Source: Rubrimonas cliftonensis (GTDB lineage Bacteria > Pseudomonadota > Alphaproteobacteria > Rhodobacterales > Rhodobacteraceae). From it: DNA of 64,000 nucleotides. A program made the position numbers and the translations under genes. The stretch is from assembly GCF_900107585.1 (NCBI RefSeq), contig NZ_FNQM01000014.1, positions 33,739 to 97,738 on the forward strand. Reading direction: 5' to 3'. Shown piece after piece: positions 43,374 through 51,840 of the stretch (its first letter is position 1; each line of letters begins with the position of its first letter). The notes under the pieces are model-generated. The model had not been told where the DNA came from, searched no databases, and saw nothing but the letters and a program-made list of their open reading frames with translations.

Positions 43374-43402
43374 TTGCCAAGCCCGCGACACCCCGGTAAC
43401 AC
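43374..43402 (+). promoter_or_regulatory. Promoter of tRNA-Arg
   Basis: TTGCCA (43374-43379) and TAACAC (43397-43402) are 17 bp apart and the -10 ends 11 bp before the tRNA. Modest match, good position. Confidence 0.45.
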
Positions 43403-43413
43403 CCCGCTCCAAC

Positions 43414-43490
43414 GCGCCCGTAGCTCAGCTGGATAGAGCACCAGACTACGAATCTGGGGGTCAGAGGTTCGAATCCTTTCGGGCGCGCCA
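43414..43490 (+). tRNA. tRNA-Arg (anticodon ACG)
   Basis: Acceptor GCGCCCG pairs with CGGGCGC; D arm TAGCTCAGCTGGATAGAGCA; anticodon stem CCAGA/TCTGG with loop CTACGAA giving ACG; T arm with GGTTCGAATCC; discriminator G and encoded CCA. The intact integrase gene ends 27 bp downstream and points at it, the usual sign of an attachment site. Confidence 0.97.
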
Positions 43491-43517
43491 TTTAACTAAG
43501 TGAAATTTCTGCGTTTC

Positions 43518-44603
43518 TCAGTCGCCCTCAAGGCGTTGAGGGCGCTTGGTTTGCAGGCGGTTTGCAAACGACGTCTCCGGTGCGTTCTCCAGCCTCATCA
43601 TCGCGGCGCGCGCCACCGCCTGATTCCGGGCCCCGTACCGTTCGAGGATGTCCAGCGCAGACTTCATCGTGTGGCCGGTGACGCTCGCGATCTGGGGCGC
43701 CTCCAGCCCGGCGGCCGCCAGCATGACCACCGCCGTGCCGCGCAAGTCGCGAAACTCCAAGGCCCCAACGCCGCAGGCGCGCGCGTGAGCGTGAAACGCC
43801 TTCGACAGCGCCTTGTCATCCTTCGCGGTGTGCCATGGCCGTCCGTCCTCACGCGTCAGAATGAACGGCCCCCGGCGCTCCATCCCGTCGAGCATCCGAC
43901 GCAATCCGGATGGCGGCGGTATGCAGATCGGCGCGCCCGTCTTTCTCTGACGCAGCGACAGCCCCGCGTCGCCGAGATCGGACCAGCGCAACCTGATCAG
44001 ATCGCCGTAGCGCTGACCCGTGTGGATCGCCAGGATCATCGCCTGCTGCAATTCGAGGGGCGCCGCCTCCATGAACGCCCCAATGTCGGCCTCGGTCCAG
44101 ACGAAGTCGCGGCGATCGCCGCTGTGCAGTCTCTCGAAGCCCTTGAGGGGGTTCTCGGCGATCTCCCCTCTGACGGCGGCGTAGGAAAAAACAGCCGATA
44201 GAACCGATAAACGATTGTCCGCCTCGCGCGCGCGCTCGCGGCCGATCCGTTCCTGATAATCGAGAAAGACGCGGCGCACGCGCGGCGAGCCCAACGCCCT
44301 GATCGGCATCGTGCCGAATTCCTCCTCCAGTTTCGTCAGCATGCGACGATACTCGCGCTGCGTGCTGTCGCGCCGCTTCGAGAATTTCAGCGAGCCGAGA
44401 TAGAGCCGGATGAGCGCCGCCACTGTCCCTTGGTCGCGAGGCGTTGCGCGTTCCGCGTCGAGCCAGGCCGTGACGAACTCCACCGAACCCGGCGGACCCG
44501 GAAGCTCCTTTCCCGTTGCGCGATGATACCAGTAGACCTTGACCTCGCCGCTCGCGAGCCGCTTGCGGACGGTGTTGACGCCCTTAAGCCTTGCGCCGGG
44601 CAT
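43518..44603 (-). CDS. Tyrosine integrase at tRNA-Arg
   Basis: A 361-residue site-specific recombinase. The N-terminal arm-binding part (KVYWYHRATGKELPGPPGS) and core-binding SAM-like part (YREYRRMLTKLEEEFG region) precede the catalytic domain with Arg198 in HTGQRYGDLIRL, the Lys loop RQRKTGAP, the box III residues FRDLRGTA (Arg where His is usual, common in alphaproteobacterial integrases), GHTMKSALDIL and Tyr323 in LERYGARN. The frame appears intact. It ends 27 bp from tRNA-Arg and its start overlaps the 68-residue gene upstream by 20 bp. Likely the integrase of the second island. Confidence 0.92.
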   Translation of the reverse strand: MPGARLKGVNTVRKRLASGEVKVYWYHRATGKELPGPPGSVEFVTAWLDAERATPRDQGTVAALIRLYLGSLKFSKRRDSTQREYRRMLTKLEEEFGTMPIRALGSPRVRRVFLDYQERIGRERAREADNRLSVLSAVFSYAAVRGEIAENPLKGFERLHSGDRRDFVWTEADIGAFMEAAPLELQQAMILAIHTGQRYGDLIRLRWSDLGDAGLSLRQRKTGAPICIPPPSGLRRMLDGMERRGPFILTREDGRPWHTAKDDKALSKAFHAHARACGVGALEFRDLRGTAVVMLAAAGLEAPQIASVTGHTMKSALDILERYGARNQAVARAAMMRLENAPETSFANRLQTKRPQRLEGD

Positions 44604-44790
44604 TCGCGCGCACCCATTTCGCGAGCGCCGCGTCGGAACCCCCGTCAGACGTCTCTTCGGTGCAGACGATGATCTCGCCCTCGGGGCTTATCACGTACCG
44701 CGAGACGGTGAGGCCGAGCGCCAGCGCGGGCATCAGGGCGCGCTTGACGTCAGCCTGACGGAACGCGGTCCTGGCGCTGCGTGTGCTCAT
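44584..44790 (-). CDS. Small integrase-associated hypothetical protein
   Basis: A 68-residue protein starting MSTRSARTAFRQADVKRAL, with GGAGGT ten bases upstream of ATG 44790. It continues with ALALGLTVSRYVISPEGEIIV, then an acidic linker and a basic end (WVRANARRKA). Proteins of this pattern (AFxQADxxRAxxxAxxxGxxVxRxxIxPxGxI) are found just upstream of, and overlapping, integrases in alphaproteobacterial prophages and islands. The 20-bp overlap with the integrase start indicates coupling. Possibly an excisionase or integrase cofactor; function not established. Confidence 0.75.
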   Translation of the reverse strand: MSTRSARTAFRQADVKRALMPALALGLTVSRYVISPEGEIIVCTEETSDGGSDAALAKWVRANARRKA

Positions 44791-45012
44791 GCCCGACCTC
44801 CGGACCGGACTGCATCCGCGCCACGACCGCCGCGCGCCCGTCACAGTCCACGGCCCGTCCCAAGGACCGGCCGACTGTCCACGCCGAACAGGATAACCCT
44901 GATCGCCGCGCAAGCGAAGTTGTGGACGCTCTGGCGGAAATTCGCCGGCCTGCGCCGTTTCGACGGCCCTGTCGGCGGCGCCCCCTGGTTCGGGGCTGGC
45001 CGCCCCCGCCGC

Positions 45013-45137
45013 GTCAAGAGGCTAGCGCCCCTTGCGGGGCGTCCTGCGCCCGGGGCGCAGGACCTCTTGACCCGACCCCCCGGCCGGGGAGGGTCAGGCT
45101 TCGCCCGCCCCTCCCGTTCGACGGCCGCGGGCCGTCG
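45013..45137. repeat. Array of nested hairpins upstream of the SNO-type gene
   Basis: GTCAAGAGG (45013-45021) pairs with CCTCTTGAC (45063-45071) and encloses two hairpins: GCCCC-TTGC-GGGGC (45027-45040) and the perfect GTCCTGCGCC-CGG-GGCGCAGGAC (45041-45063; its last base is shared with the outer arm). Downstream are CCCCGGCCGGGG and the perfect CGACGGCC-GCG-GGCCGTCG (45119-45137). Together they could fold to a multi-branched structure. Position between the integrase module and the methyltransferase/helicase remnant of a mobile element suggests an origin-like or transfer-related site, or a strong leader for the downstream gene. Confidence 0.55.
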
Positions 45138-45233
45138 CCCGTGAGGGGCGGTCGCGCCCAGATGGTCTGAAAGGCAAAGCGCGGCCCGCGCCTTCTCGAC
45201 GCCCCTGCCGGGGCCAGAGAAAGGACCGCGTCC

Positions 45234-46760
45234 ATGACCCGCCCCAGCCCTGCCGCCGCCCCTGCGCCGCGCGCGCCTCTCGCCTCGCCGTCCCTCGCCG
45301 TGGCGCAGGCCTGCGCCGAGCGCCTCACCTCGGGTGGCGCGCTCGCCGCGTCCGATCTCTCCCGGCTGATGACCGAGGCCCATGGCGGCACGGACGCCGG
45401 CGGCGCCTGGTCGTGGCGCGCGGCCTACGACGCGGTCGAGGCGGCGCAGATCATCGCCTTCCGCCGCGCCTCGGCGGGGAGCCTCCGCGGCGACCCTGCC
45501 GGGTTGCTCGGTCTCGCGCGCGCCATCGCCGGGCGCTGCCCGACCCAGTCCCGCCGCTCGGAGGCGCAGCTGCGGTTGCAGCAGTTCAGTACGCCCCTGC
45601 CGCTCGCTGTGGTGGTCGCCGCAGCCGCCCAGCCGCGGCGGGGCGAGACGGTGCTCGAGCCCTCCTGCGGGACCGGGCTGATCGCGGCGGCTTTGCGCGC
45701 GATGGGGGCGACCGTGGTCCTCAACGAGATCGACCCGGGCCGGGCGGCGCTGGCCGCGGCGGCGCTCGGGGCGTCCGTGTCGGGTCGCGACGCCGAATTC
45801 ATCGATGACCTGCTCGACGCGCCAGTCGCGCCGACCCTCGTGGCGATGAACCCGCCGTTCTCGTCGAGCGCGGCGCGCACGGCCGATCCGGCCATCGCGG
45901 GCAGGCGCCTCGTCTCGGCGCTGAAGCGGCTGCGCCCGGGCGGCCGGCTGGTCGCCATCATGCCGGCTGGCTTCGACGCGGGCAGATCGCACGGGGCGGC
46001 ATGGCGCGACGCGGGCGCATGGGCCGCGCTGCGCCTGCGGCTCGCGCTGCCGACGGACGCGTTCCGAGCGCATGGCGCGTCGGTCGAGACCGTCCTCGTC
46101 GTCTACGACAAGGCGGCCGTCAGCGCGGCGCCGGTGCACGCCGACGCTGCGACGCTCGACGAGGCGCTCGCCGTCGCGCTGTCGGTCACGCGCGGCGCGG
46201 AAGAACTGGGGGAGACGCCGTCGGCGGCTTCGCTTCCGCTGGCATCGGTCCGTCGGACGAAGTCGGCGTCGGTCCCGCGAACGGCGACGCCTGTCGGCGC
46301 ATCGACACCGGCTCTCGCGCTGCGCCGCGAGAAGCCCGAGCCGCTCGAGTACGTTGTCGTCGAGACAGTAGCCGGCGATGCCGCCGCGGCGCGCGACGGC
46401 GGCGGGCTCTACACCCCCTACCGCGTTGCGCGCATCGCCATCCCCGGCGCCGCCGACCACGCGACGCCGCTGGTCGAGTCCGCCGCCATGGCGGCGATCA
46501 CGCCGCCAGCTCCCTCGCACCGACCGCTGCTCGCGCCGTCGCTGATCCGCCGCGGCGCCTTGTCGGACGCCCAGCTGGAGAGCTGGTCTACGCCGGCGAG
46601 GCCTTAGCGCAGGACCTCCCCGGCGCGGTGCGGATCGACGCGGCGTGGCGGCAGGCGGTCGCCGCTGCGGAGGACGATCCGCAGGCCGTGCGCCTGCGCC
46701 GGGGGTTCTTCCTGGCGACGGCGCCGGCTGCGGAAAGGGCCGCCAAGTGGCGGGCATGAT
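45234..46760 (+). pseudogene. Broken strawberry-notch-type methyltransferase/helicase
   Basis: The first frame (45234-46607) encodes 457 residues with a class I SAM methyltransferase core: VLEPSCGTGLIAAALRAMGA, NEIDPGRAAL and the N6-adenine-type catalytic VAMNPPFSSS. It then reads LYTPYRVARIAIPGAADHAT and LVESAAMAAITPP, the junction to the helicase part of these plasmid and island proteins (usually about 1400 residues). At LSDAQLESW the frame shifts; LVYAGEALAQDLPGAVRID continues in a second frame, and GDGAGCGKGRQVAGMIL, the Walker A, in a third. At about 46760 the sequence passes into an IS1182-type transposase remnant. The protein is therefore truncated and frameshifted; only the methyltransferase half could still be made. 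Confidence 0.8.
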
Positions 46761-46765
46761 CCTCG

Positions 46766-47790
46766 AACCGCCATGGCCGCTTCCGCGACAGCGATCTGCT
46801 GCGGGAGGTCTTCGAGGGCACGGTGAGGGCCTGCATCGCGGCGGGGTTGGTGGGCGGCGAGCGCTTCGCGGTGGACGCGCGTCTCGTGGAGGCTGACGCG
46901 AGCAAGTCCCGCGCTGTCGCGCGCAGCGACTGGAACCCCGACACGGTCGATCCCGCGGATGCGCCGCGGGCGGTGCGCGAACACCTCGCCGCGCTCGACG
47001 ACGCGGCCTTCGGCGCGGCGAGCGAGGTCGAGCCCAAGGTCGTGTCGCGCGCCGACCCGGCGGCGCAATAAACCAAGGGGAGCGGCGGCAGGGCCCTCTT
47101 CGCCTACGCCACCAACTACCTGATCGACACCGACCACGCCAGGGACCGCTTCGGCCTCTGGCCCGAGGCGCTGATCGCAGACAGCGCCTACGGCTCGGCG
47201 CCGATGCTGAACCGGCTGGTCGAGGGTGAGGAGGATCAGACGACGATCCAGTGGATCGTCGTCCCGACGAACGGGATCGAGCCGCATATCCGCGTGTTCG
47301 ACAGGTCCGCCCGCAGCGACGGAACCTTCGAGCGCAAGCACTTCGCCTACGACCACCGCAGCGACACCTACGCCTGCCCGGCGGGCAAGACCCTCAAACC
47401 CCGGCGCCGCGACTTCGCAAGGCCCCGCGATATCGTCGACCAGAGCGGCTTCATCCGCTACCGCGCCAGCAGCCGCGATTGCGGCGCCTGCCGCTGAACC
47501 CGCGATGCCGCCCAAACACCACGGAGCGCAAGGTCAGCCGGTCGATCTACGAGGGCGCGCGCGACATGGCCCGCGAGATCACCGCCTCCGAGGCCTTCGC
47601 GACCTCCGCCCGGCTGCGCGAGCAGATCGAGATGCTGTTCGCCCATCGCAAGCGCATCCTCGGCCTCGATCGCCTCCGTCTGCGCGGTCCGAACGGCGCC
47701 CGCGACGAGTTCCACCTCGCCGCCGCCGCCCAGAACCTCAGGAAGCTCGCCAGGCTGACCGTCCAATCGATGACCCCAAGCCCGGCATGA
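46766..47790 (+). mobile_element. IS1182-family transposase remnant
   Basis: Pieces of one transposase follow each other: GRFRDSDLLREVFEGTVRAC, AAGLVGGERFAVDARLVEAD and LDDAAFGAASEVEPKVVS, interrupted by TAA near 47069; then FAYATNYLIDTDHARDRFGLWPEALIADSAYG, with an internal deletion of the DDE-domain spacer; then FDRSARSDGTFERKHFAYD and YRASSRDCGACR with a stop near 47497. Finally, in another frame, RSIYEGARDMAREI and DRLRLRGPNGARDEFHLAA appear, the C-terminal YREK region. It has replaced the helicase part of the SNO-type gene. No clear terminal inverted repeats found by eye. Non-functional. Confidence 0.85.
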
Positions 47791-47933
47791 GGCCGGGAGC
47801 CATCTCCACCTCGTCCACGCTCCGCCCAAGCTCGACTTGAACACAGTGTTTTCAACAGAATCTACCGAGAACGGCCGGTCGCAAGGCTGAGGGCGGGGGC
47901 TATGAACGGCCCTTCGAAGCCAGCGGAACGCTG

Positions 47934-48284
47934 TCATCTTTCCGATCGAGCCGCGGGTCTGACAGCCGCCCGAGCGCTCCAGTTCTGTCCGCCGAACGCG
48001 ACGAGTTGAATGCGCACCAAGGCCGTTTCGTCGTCGACGGCATAAATGATCGTCACGCGCCGATCAGTCCCGCCATGCCGCCGCCTGAAACCTTCGCGCG
48101 CGCCTTTCAGCGGCGCCTCGAGAAACGGGTCTTGCGCGATTGAGCCAATCAGCGCGTCGATTTCGGAAACACGACGCGATCCTGCATCTGGATCTCCGGT
48201 AGCGTCGACGATGTGCCGGTGCAATCGGACGAGATCGTCAAACACCAAAGGATGGAGGGCAACGCGCCAGGCGTTTCGGCTCAA
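47934..48284 (-). CDS. RelE/ParE-family toxin
   Basis: A 116-residue ParE-like toxin. The most probable start is TTG at 48284, overlapping the antitoxin stop by four bases (TTGA), an arrangement common in TA operons; an ATG at 48332 would overlap more. The RelE fold is seen in LHPLVFDDLVRLHRHIVDAT, RRVSEIDALIGSIAQDP, the central GAREGFRRRHGGTDRRVTIIY with its Arg-rich strand, and ALVRIQLVAFGG. Depending on branch it poisons gyrase (ParE) or cleaves mRNA at the ribosome (RelE); the branch is not clear. It is paired with the RHH protein upstream. Confidence 0.82.
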   Translation of the reverse strand: MSRNAWRVALHPLVFDDLVRLHRHIVDATGDPDAGSRRVSEIDALIGSIAQDPFLEAPLKGAREGFRRRHGGTDRRVTIIYAVDDETALVRIQLVAFGGQNWSARAAVRPAARSER

Positions 48285-48526
48285 CGGGCGTTTATCGATG
48301 CGGCGAGCGCGCCGGGCGACCACTCGACCCACTGATCGGGCGGAAGTTTCGCCCGGCGGAGCACCTCGCTCTCGAGCAGACGCTGCTCGGCGTCGCGCGC
48401 GCGCTTCAGCGCGATCAAAGCGGCGGACGCCGCCGCGCTGACGCTCGAGAACTCGCCCGCTTCGACGAGGGCTTGCGCGTAGGAGTAGGCCTCATCGGTA
48501 TAGCTTGTGGTCTGTTTCACGGTCAT
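48281..48526 (-). CDS. ParD-like antitoxin
   Basis: An 81-residue antitoxin. The N-terminus (MTVKQTTSYTDEAYSYAQALVEAGEFSSVSAA, in which the DEAYSYAQALV helix recalls the ribbon-helix-helix dimer) fits ParD/CopG proteins. The C-terminal half (ALKRARDAEQRLLESEVLRRA) is the helix that wraps the toxin. Its TGA overlaps the toxin TTG. SD is weak (GCTGG). It should bind both the toxin and its own promoter. Addiction modules of this type stabilise islands such as the one here. Confidence 0.78.
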   Translation of the reverse strand: MTVKQTTSYTDEAYSYAQALVEAGEFSSVSAAASAALIALKRARDAEQRLLESEVLRRAKLPPDQWVEWSPGALAASINAR

Positions 48527-48725
48527 CCAGCATCGCGCCCCATCTGGTGTTCCGAAAGACTACCGAGCGAGGGGATCGGATGCAACGTCTGCATGGCGGC
48601 GACATGGCCTGTGGGATGCGACCGCCGACCTCCGGCCGAGCCGCGACATGGCGCGCGCATGAGGGCGACTCATGCCGCCGGTGTCCCGTTCGGTGTATGA
48701 TCCGCCGTCCGCGCCGAAGCGGGCG

Positions 48726-49382
48726 ATGACCACGCGGAGTTCCGTCATGCAATCGCATGCGACCGGGGCCGCGGACCGGACGGCGGCGCCCGTCTGGAAC
48801 CACGGCTACAAGATCGGACCCAAGCGGGCGCTCAAGCCCAAGGAGGTCTGGGCGATCCGCTTCGAACTGGGCGGCCGCGCCAACCCGCGCGACCGCGCAC
48901 TCTTCGATCTCGCCATCGACAGCAAGCTGCGCGGCTGCGACCTGGTCAAGCTTCGGATCGGCGACATCGTCTCGGGCGGGCAGATCCGCCATCGGGCGAC
49001 GGTGGTGCAGCAGAAGACCGGGCGTCCGGTCCAGTTCGAGCTGAGCGAGACCACGCGCGAGTCGGTCCATAAGTGGCTGACGCTGCGCGGGGGCTCGATC
49101 GAGGAATACGTGTTCACCAGTCGCCTGCACGGCAGCGCCCACATGAGCACGCGGCAGTACGGCCGGCTGGTCCATGAGTGGGTTGCAGCCGTCGGCCTGA
49201 ACAGCGAGGACTACGGCACGCATTCGCTGCGGCGAACCAAAGCCTCGATCCTCTACAAGCAGACCGGCAACCTGCGCGCGGTGCAGATCCTGCTCGGTCA
49301 CACCCGCATCGAGAGCACCGTGCGCTATCTCGGCGTCGACGTGGAGGATGCGCTGGCGCTGTCCGAGGCGGTGGATATCTGA
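48726..49382 (+). CDS. Short tyrosine recombinase (catalytic domain only)
   Basis: A 218-residue recombinase without the N-terminal core-binding domain. Catalytic residues are visible: Arg in LAIDSKLRGCDLVKL, Lys in VVQQKTGRPV, HSLRRT, LLGHTRIESTVRY and the nucleophile Tyr201. The family of about 200-residue integrases is widespread on alphaproteobacterial plasmids and islands. ATG 48726 or 48750 (MQSHATG) may be used; the latter gives a more usual N-terminus. It is intact and marks the right end of the tRNA-Arg island. Confidence 0.9.
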   Translation: MTTRSSVMQSHATGAADRTAAPVWNHGYKIGPKRALKPKEVWAIRFELGGRANPRDRALFDLAIDSKLRGCDLVKLRIGDIVSGGQIRHRATVVQQKTGRPVQFELSETTRESVHKWLTLRGGSIEEYVFTSRLHGSAHMSTRQYGRLVHEWVAAVGLNSEDYGTHSLRRTKASILYKQTGNLRAVQILLGHTRIESTVRYLGVDVEDALALSEAVDI

Positions 49383-49635
49383 AGAGCACGCTGTGCAGTC
49401 GCAGGCGGCGATGAGGCCTCTCCCGGTTCCTGCCGGTCGCGCGGCAAGTGCCTTCGCCAAAGAGCGGACGCAGAGGGACGGCGAGATGTCGGAGTTGCCG
49501 AGCCTTCACGGACCTGCGCCTTCGGCCAGCCGGACGCGGAGCGCCTCGTGCGGGAGGCCTGAGCATACCGTGCAACCTTGCGTCGCGACCTTGGCGACCA
49601 CCCATGGACCGGCGCGGCGCGGGTATGAGCGTGCG

Positions 49636-50448
49636 CTACAGGCCAGGGTACTCGGGGTCGAGCGTGAACGGGAACGGACCCGGAAACCGCTCGACCAGCG
49701 CCTGATGGGTCACCACCGCGCCGTCCACCAGCGCATGGATCAGGAATGCGCCCGGCTCCAGCACCAGCGCGCCCTCGTGGTCTGGTTCGAGCGACAGCGC
49801 CACCTGATGCGCGACCGAGGGCGCCACCTGGGCGAGGGTGGCCGCAAAGCGGGTCTGGATCGGGCGATGGTGATGGCCGCAGCACACGCGCTCGACCTGG
49901 CGATGGGCGGCTACGATGGCGCCCAGCCGCTCACGACCTTCGACGAGCGCGATGCGATCCATGTGGGCGATGCCGCAGTCGAAGGGCGGATGATGCAGGA
50001 AGATCAGCGTCGGCGCCTCGGGCCGCGCCGCCAGCGCCGCGTCGAGCGCGTCCAGCCGCGCGGCGCACAGCGCACCGTGGGAGGCGCCGGGAACCACGGT
50101 GTCGAGCCCGATCAGCCGCAGCGGCCCCAGATCCGTGACGAAATCGACGAACGGGCCGGGGCCCGCGCGATCGGGAAACGCGGCGCGGAACGTGTCGCGC
50201 CGGTCGTGGTTGCCGAGCAGGCACAACGCCGGGCATGGCAACCGGTCGAGCAGGGGCGCGAGTTCCGCGTATTCCTCGGCGAGCCCGTTGTCGGAGAGAT
50301 CGCCGGTGATCACGACCACGTCCGGCGCCGGGTTGAGGGCGCGCACGGCCTCAACCGCGCGGGCCGCGAGCATGTTGGTCTCGGCGACCCGATAGGCGGG
50401 CAGGCCGCGGGGGCGCAGGTGCAGGTCCGAGAGCTGGACGACGATCAT
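49636..50448 (-). CDS. Calcineurin-like phosphodiesterase (Icc/GpdQ type)
   Basis: A 270-residue metallophosphoesterase with all blocks: MIVVQLSDLHLRP (metal 1), ITGDLSDNG, LLGNHDRR, LIFLHHPPFD and CCGHHHRP. This pattern matches 3',5'-cAMP or glycerophosphodiester phosphodiesterases (CpdA/GpdQ group). It follows the substrate-binding protein of a glycerol-phosphate-type importer by 67 bp on the same strand. Hydrolysis of imported glycerophosphodiesters to glycerol-3-phosphate is therefore the favoured role. No signal peptide, so cytosolic. Confidence 0.9.
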   Translation of the reverse strand: MIVVQLSDLHLRPRGLPAYRVAETNMLAARAVEAVRALNPAPDVVVITGDLSDNGLAEEYAELAPLLDRLPCPALCLLGNHDRRDTFRAAFPDRAGPGPFVDFVTDLGPLRLIGLDTVVPGASHGALCAARLDALDAALAARPEAPTLIFLHHPPFDCGIAHMDRIALVEGRERLGAIVAAHRQVERVCCGHHHRPIQTRFAATLAQVAPSVAHQVALSLEPDHEGALVLEPGAFLIHALVDGAVVTHQALVERFPGPFPFTLDPEYPGL

Positions 50449-50515
50449 CGGGAGCGGCCTTTCACAAGACGGCGCCGCGCGGAACCCGCGCGGCGCCGGG
50501 TTCGAGGGGGGACGC

Positions 50516-51829
50516 TTACTGCGGCAGCTTCAGCGCGGTCTGCTCGACATAGGGCCGCATGATCTCGTCGGCCTTGGCCTGCGCGGCGGCGAGCGCCTCG
50601 GCGGGCTCGCGGTCGCCCGACATCACCGCCTGAACCTCGTCCTCGAGCGCCTTGCGCACGGCGACGGTGTTGAAGGTGGCGAACCAGCTGCGGGCGTAGG
50701 CGAGCTGGTCGAGCGCGACCTGCGCGTCGGGATTGGCCTCGAGGAAGCCCTTCATCTCGGACAGGTCGTAGGCCGCCCTGTTGGGCGCGAAGTAGCCGGT
50801 GAAGCGGCTCCAGTGGCCAGAGATCTCAGGGCTGGTCAGCCAGTTGATCAGCGTCCAGGACGCCGCCTTCTGGTCGTCGCTCAGGCCCTTCGGCATCATC
50901 AGCGAGGCGCCGCCGATGGCGACGGCGTTGCGCACGTTGCGCGGCACGAAGGCCACGCCGTAGCGGTCGCCCATGTTCTCGCGGATGAACGACAGCGAAC
51001 CGGTGGACAGCATCACCATCGAGGCGTCGCCGGCGAAGAACGCGGTCGAGACCGCCTTGCCGTCCGTCACACCCTCCGGCGTCACCTTGTGGGTGAAGAT
51101 CATGTCCCGGACGAGGCTCAGCGCGCCCAGCATGGACGGCGTGTCGTAGTAGACTTCGCCGCCGTATTCGGCGTTGTAGTACTGGCCCCCGTTGGACATC
51201 GTCAGCGCCGTCATGATCCAGCCGAGATAGTCGTAGTTGCCGGGCAGCATGAAGCCGTAGCGGGTGATGCGATCGCCGTCGCGCACGGTCAGCGCCTTGG
51301 CGGCGTCCACGAACTCCTGCCAGGTCGCGGGCGGATTTTCGGGGTCTAGCCCGGCTTCGACGAAATGCTCCTTGTTGAAGTATAGCAGCGGCGTGGAGTT
51401 GTGGAACGGTGCGGCCCACACCTTGTCGGCGAAGCGGGCGTTGCCGTGCAGCGCCGGCCAGAACCGGTCCATGTAGGCGTCGGCGGTCAGTCCGTTGGCC
51501 TCGATCAGCCCGTCGAGCGGCTCGATCTCGCCGTTGATCTGGTATTCCAGGATGAAATTGGCCGACATGATGACCGCCGCCGGCGGTCGGCCGGCCTTGA
51601 TGGCGGCGCGGGTCTTGATGTTGGTCTCGTCGTAGCTGCCGGTGTAGACCGGGGTCACGTCGATGTCGGCGTGCTCGGTGTTGAACCGCTCGATCAGGTT
51701 CTTCATCTCGGCGGCGAGCTTGCCCTCGACCGGGACGGGGAAGAACAGCTCGATCTCGGTGGCGGCATGGGCGAGCGACGCGGACAGCGACACCGCGCCG
51801 GCGGCGACCAGGGACTTCCAGGTTTGCAT
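50516..51829 (-). CDS. ABC transporter substrate-binding protein, UgpB-like
   Basis: A 437-residue periplasmic binding protein (family SBP_bac_1). Signal peptide MQTWKSLVAAGAVSLSASLA with AHA cleavage. It continues ATEIELFFPVPVEGKLAAEM and has the UgpB-like LIERFNTEHADIDVTPVYTGSYDET and LYFNKEHFVEAGLDPENPPATW. ATG 51829 with GAGGATCG upstream; an earlier in-frame ATG (51844) is less good. It is the third gene of the permease-permease-SBP-phosphodiesterase operon. Substrate probably sn-glycerol-3-phosphate or glycerophosphodiesters, by family and by the adjoining phosphodiesterase. Confidence 0.92.
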   Translation of the reverse strand: MQTWKSLVAAGAVSLSASLAHAATEIELFFPVPVEGKLAAEMKNLIERFNTEHADIDVTPVYTGSYDETNIKTRAAIKAGRPPAAVIMSANFILEYQINGEIEPLDGLIEANGLTADAYMDRFWPALHGNARFADKVWAAPFHNSTPLLYFNKEHFVEAGLDPENPPATWQEFVDAAKALTVRDGDRITRYGFMLPGNYDYLGWIMTALTMSNGGQYYNAEYGGEVYYDTPSMLGALSLVRDMIFTHKVTPEGVTDGKAVSTAFFAGDASMVMLSTGSLSFIRENMGDRYGVAFVPRNVRNAVAIGGASLMMPKGLSDDQKAASWTLINWLTSPEISGHWSRFTGYFAPNRAAYDLSEMKGFLEANPDAQVALDQLAYARSWFATFNTVAVRKALEDEVQAVMSGDREPAEALAAAQAKADEIMRPYVEQTALKLPQ

Positions 51830-51840
51830 GGGGGCGATCC

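Noticed and set aside
43480..49382. A second copy of the tRNA-Arg 3' end as right attachment site
   Set aside because: None found by eye within the window; the island boundary remains open.
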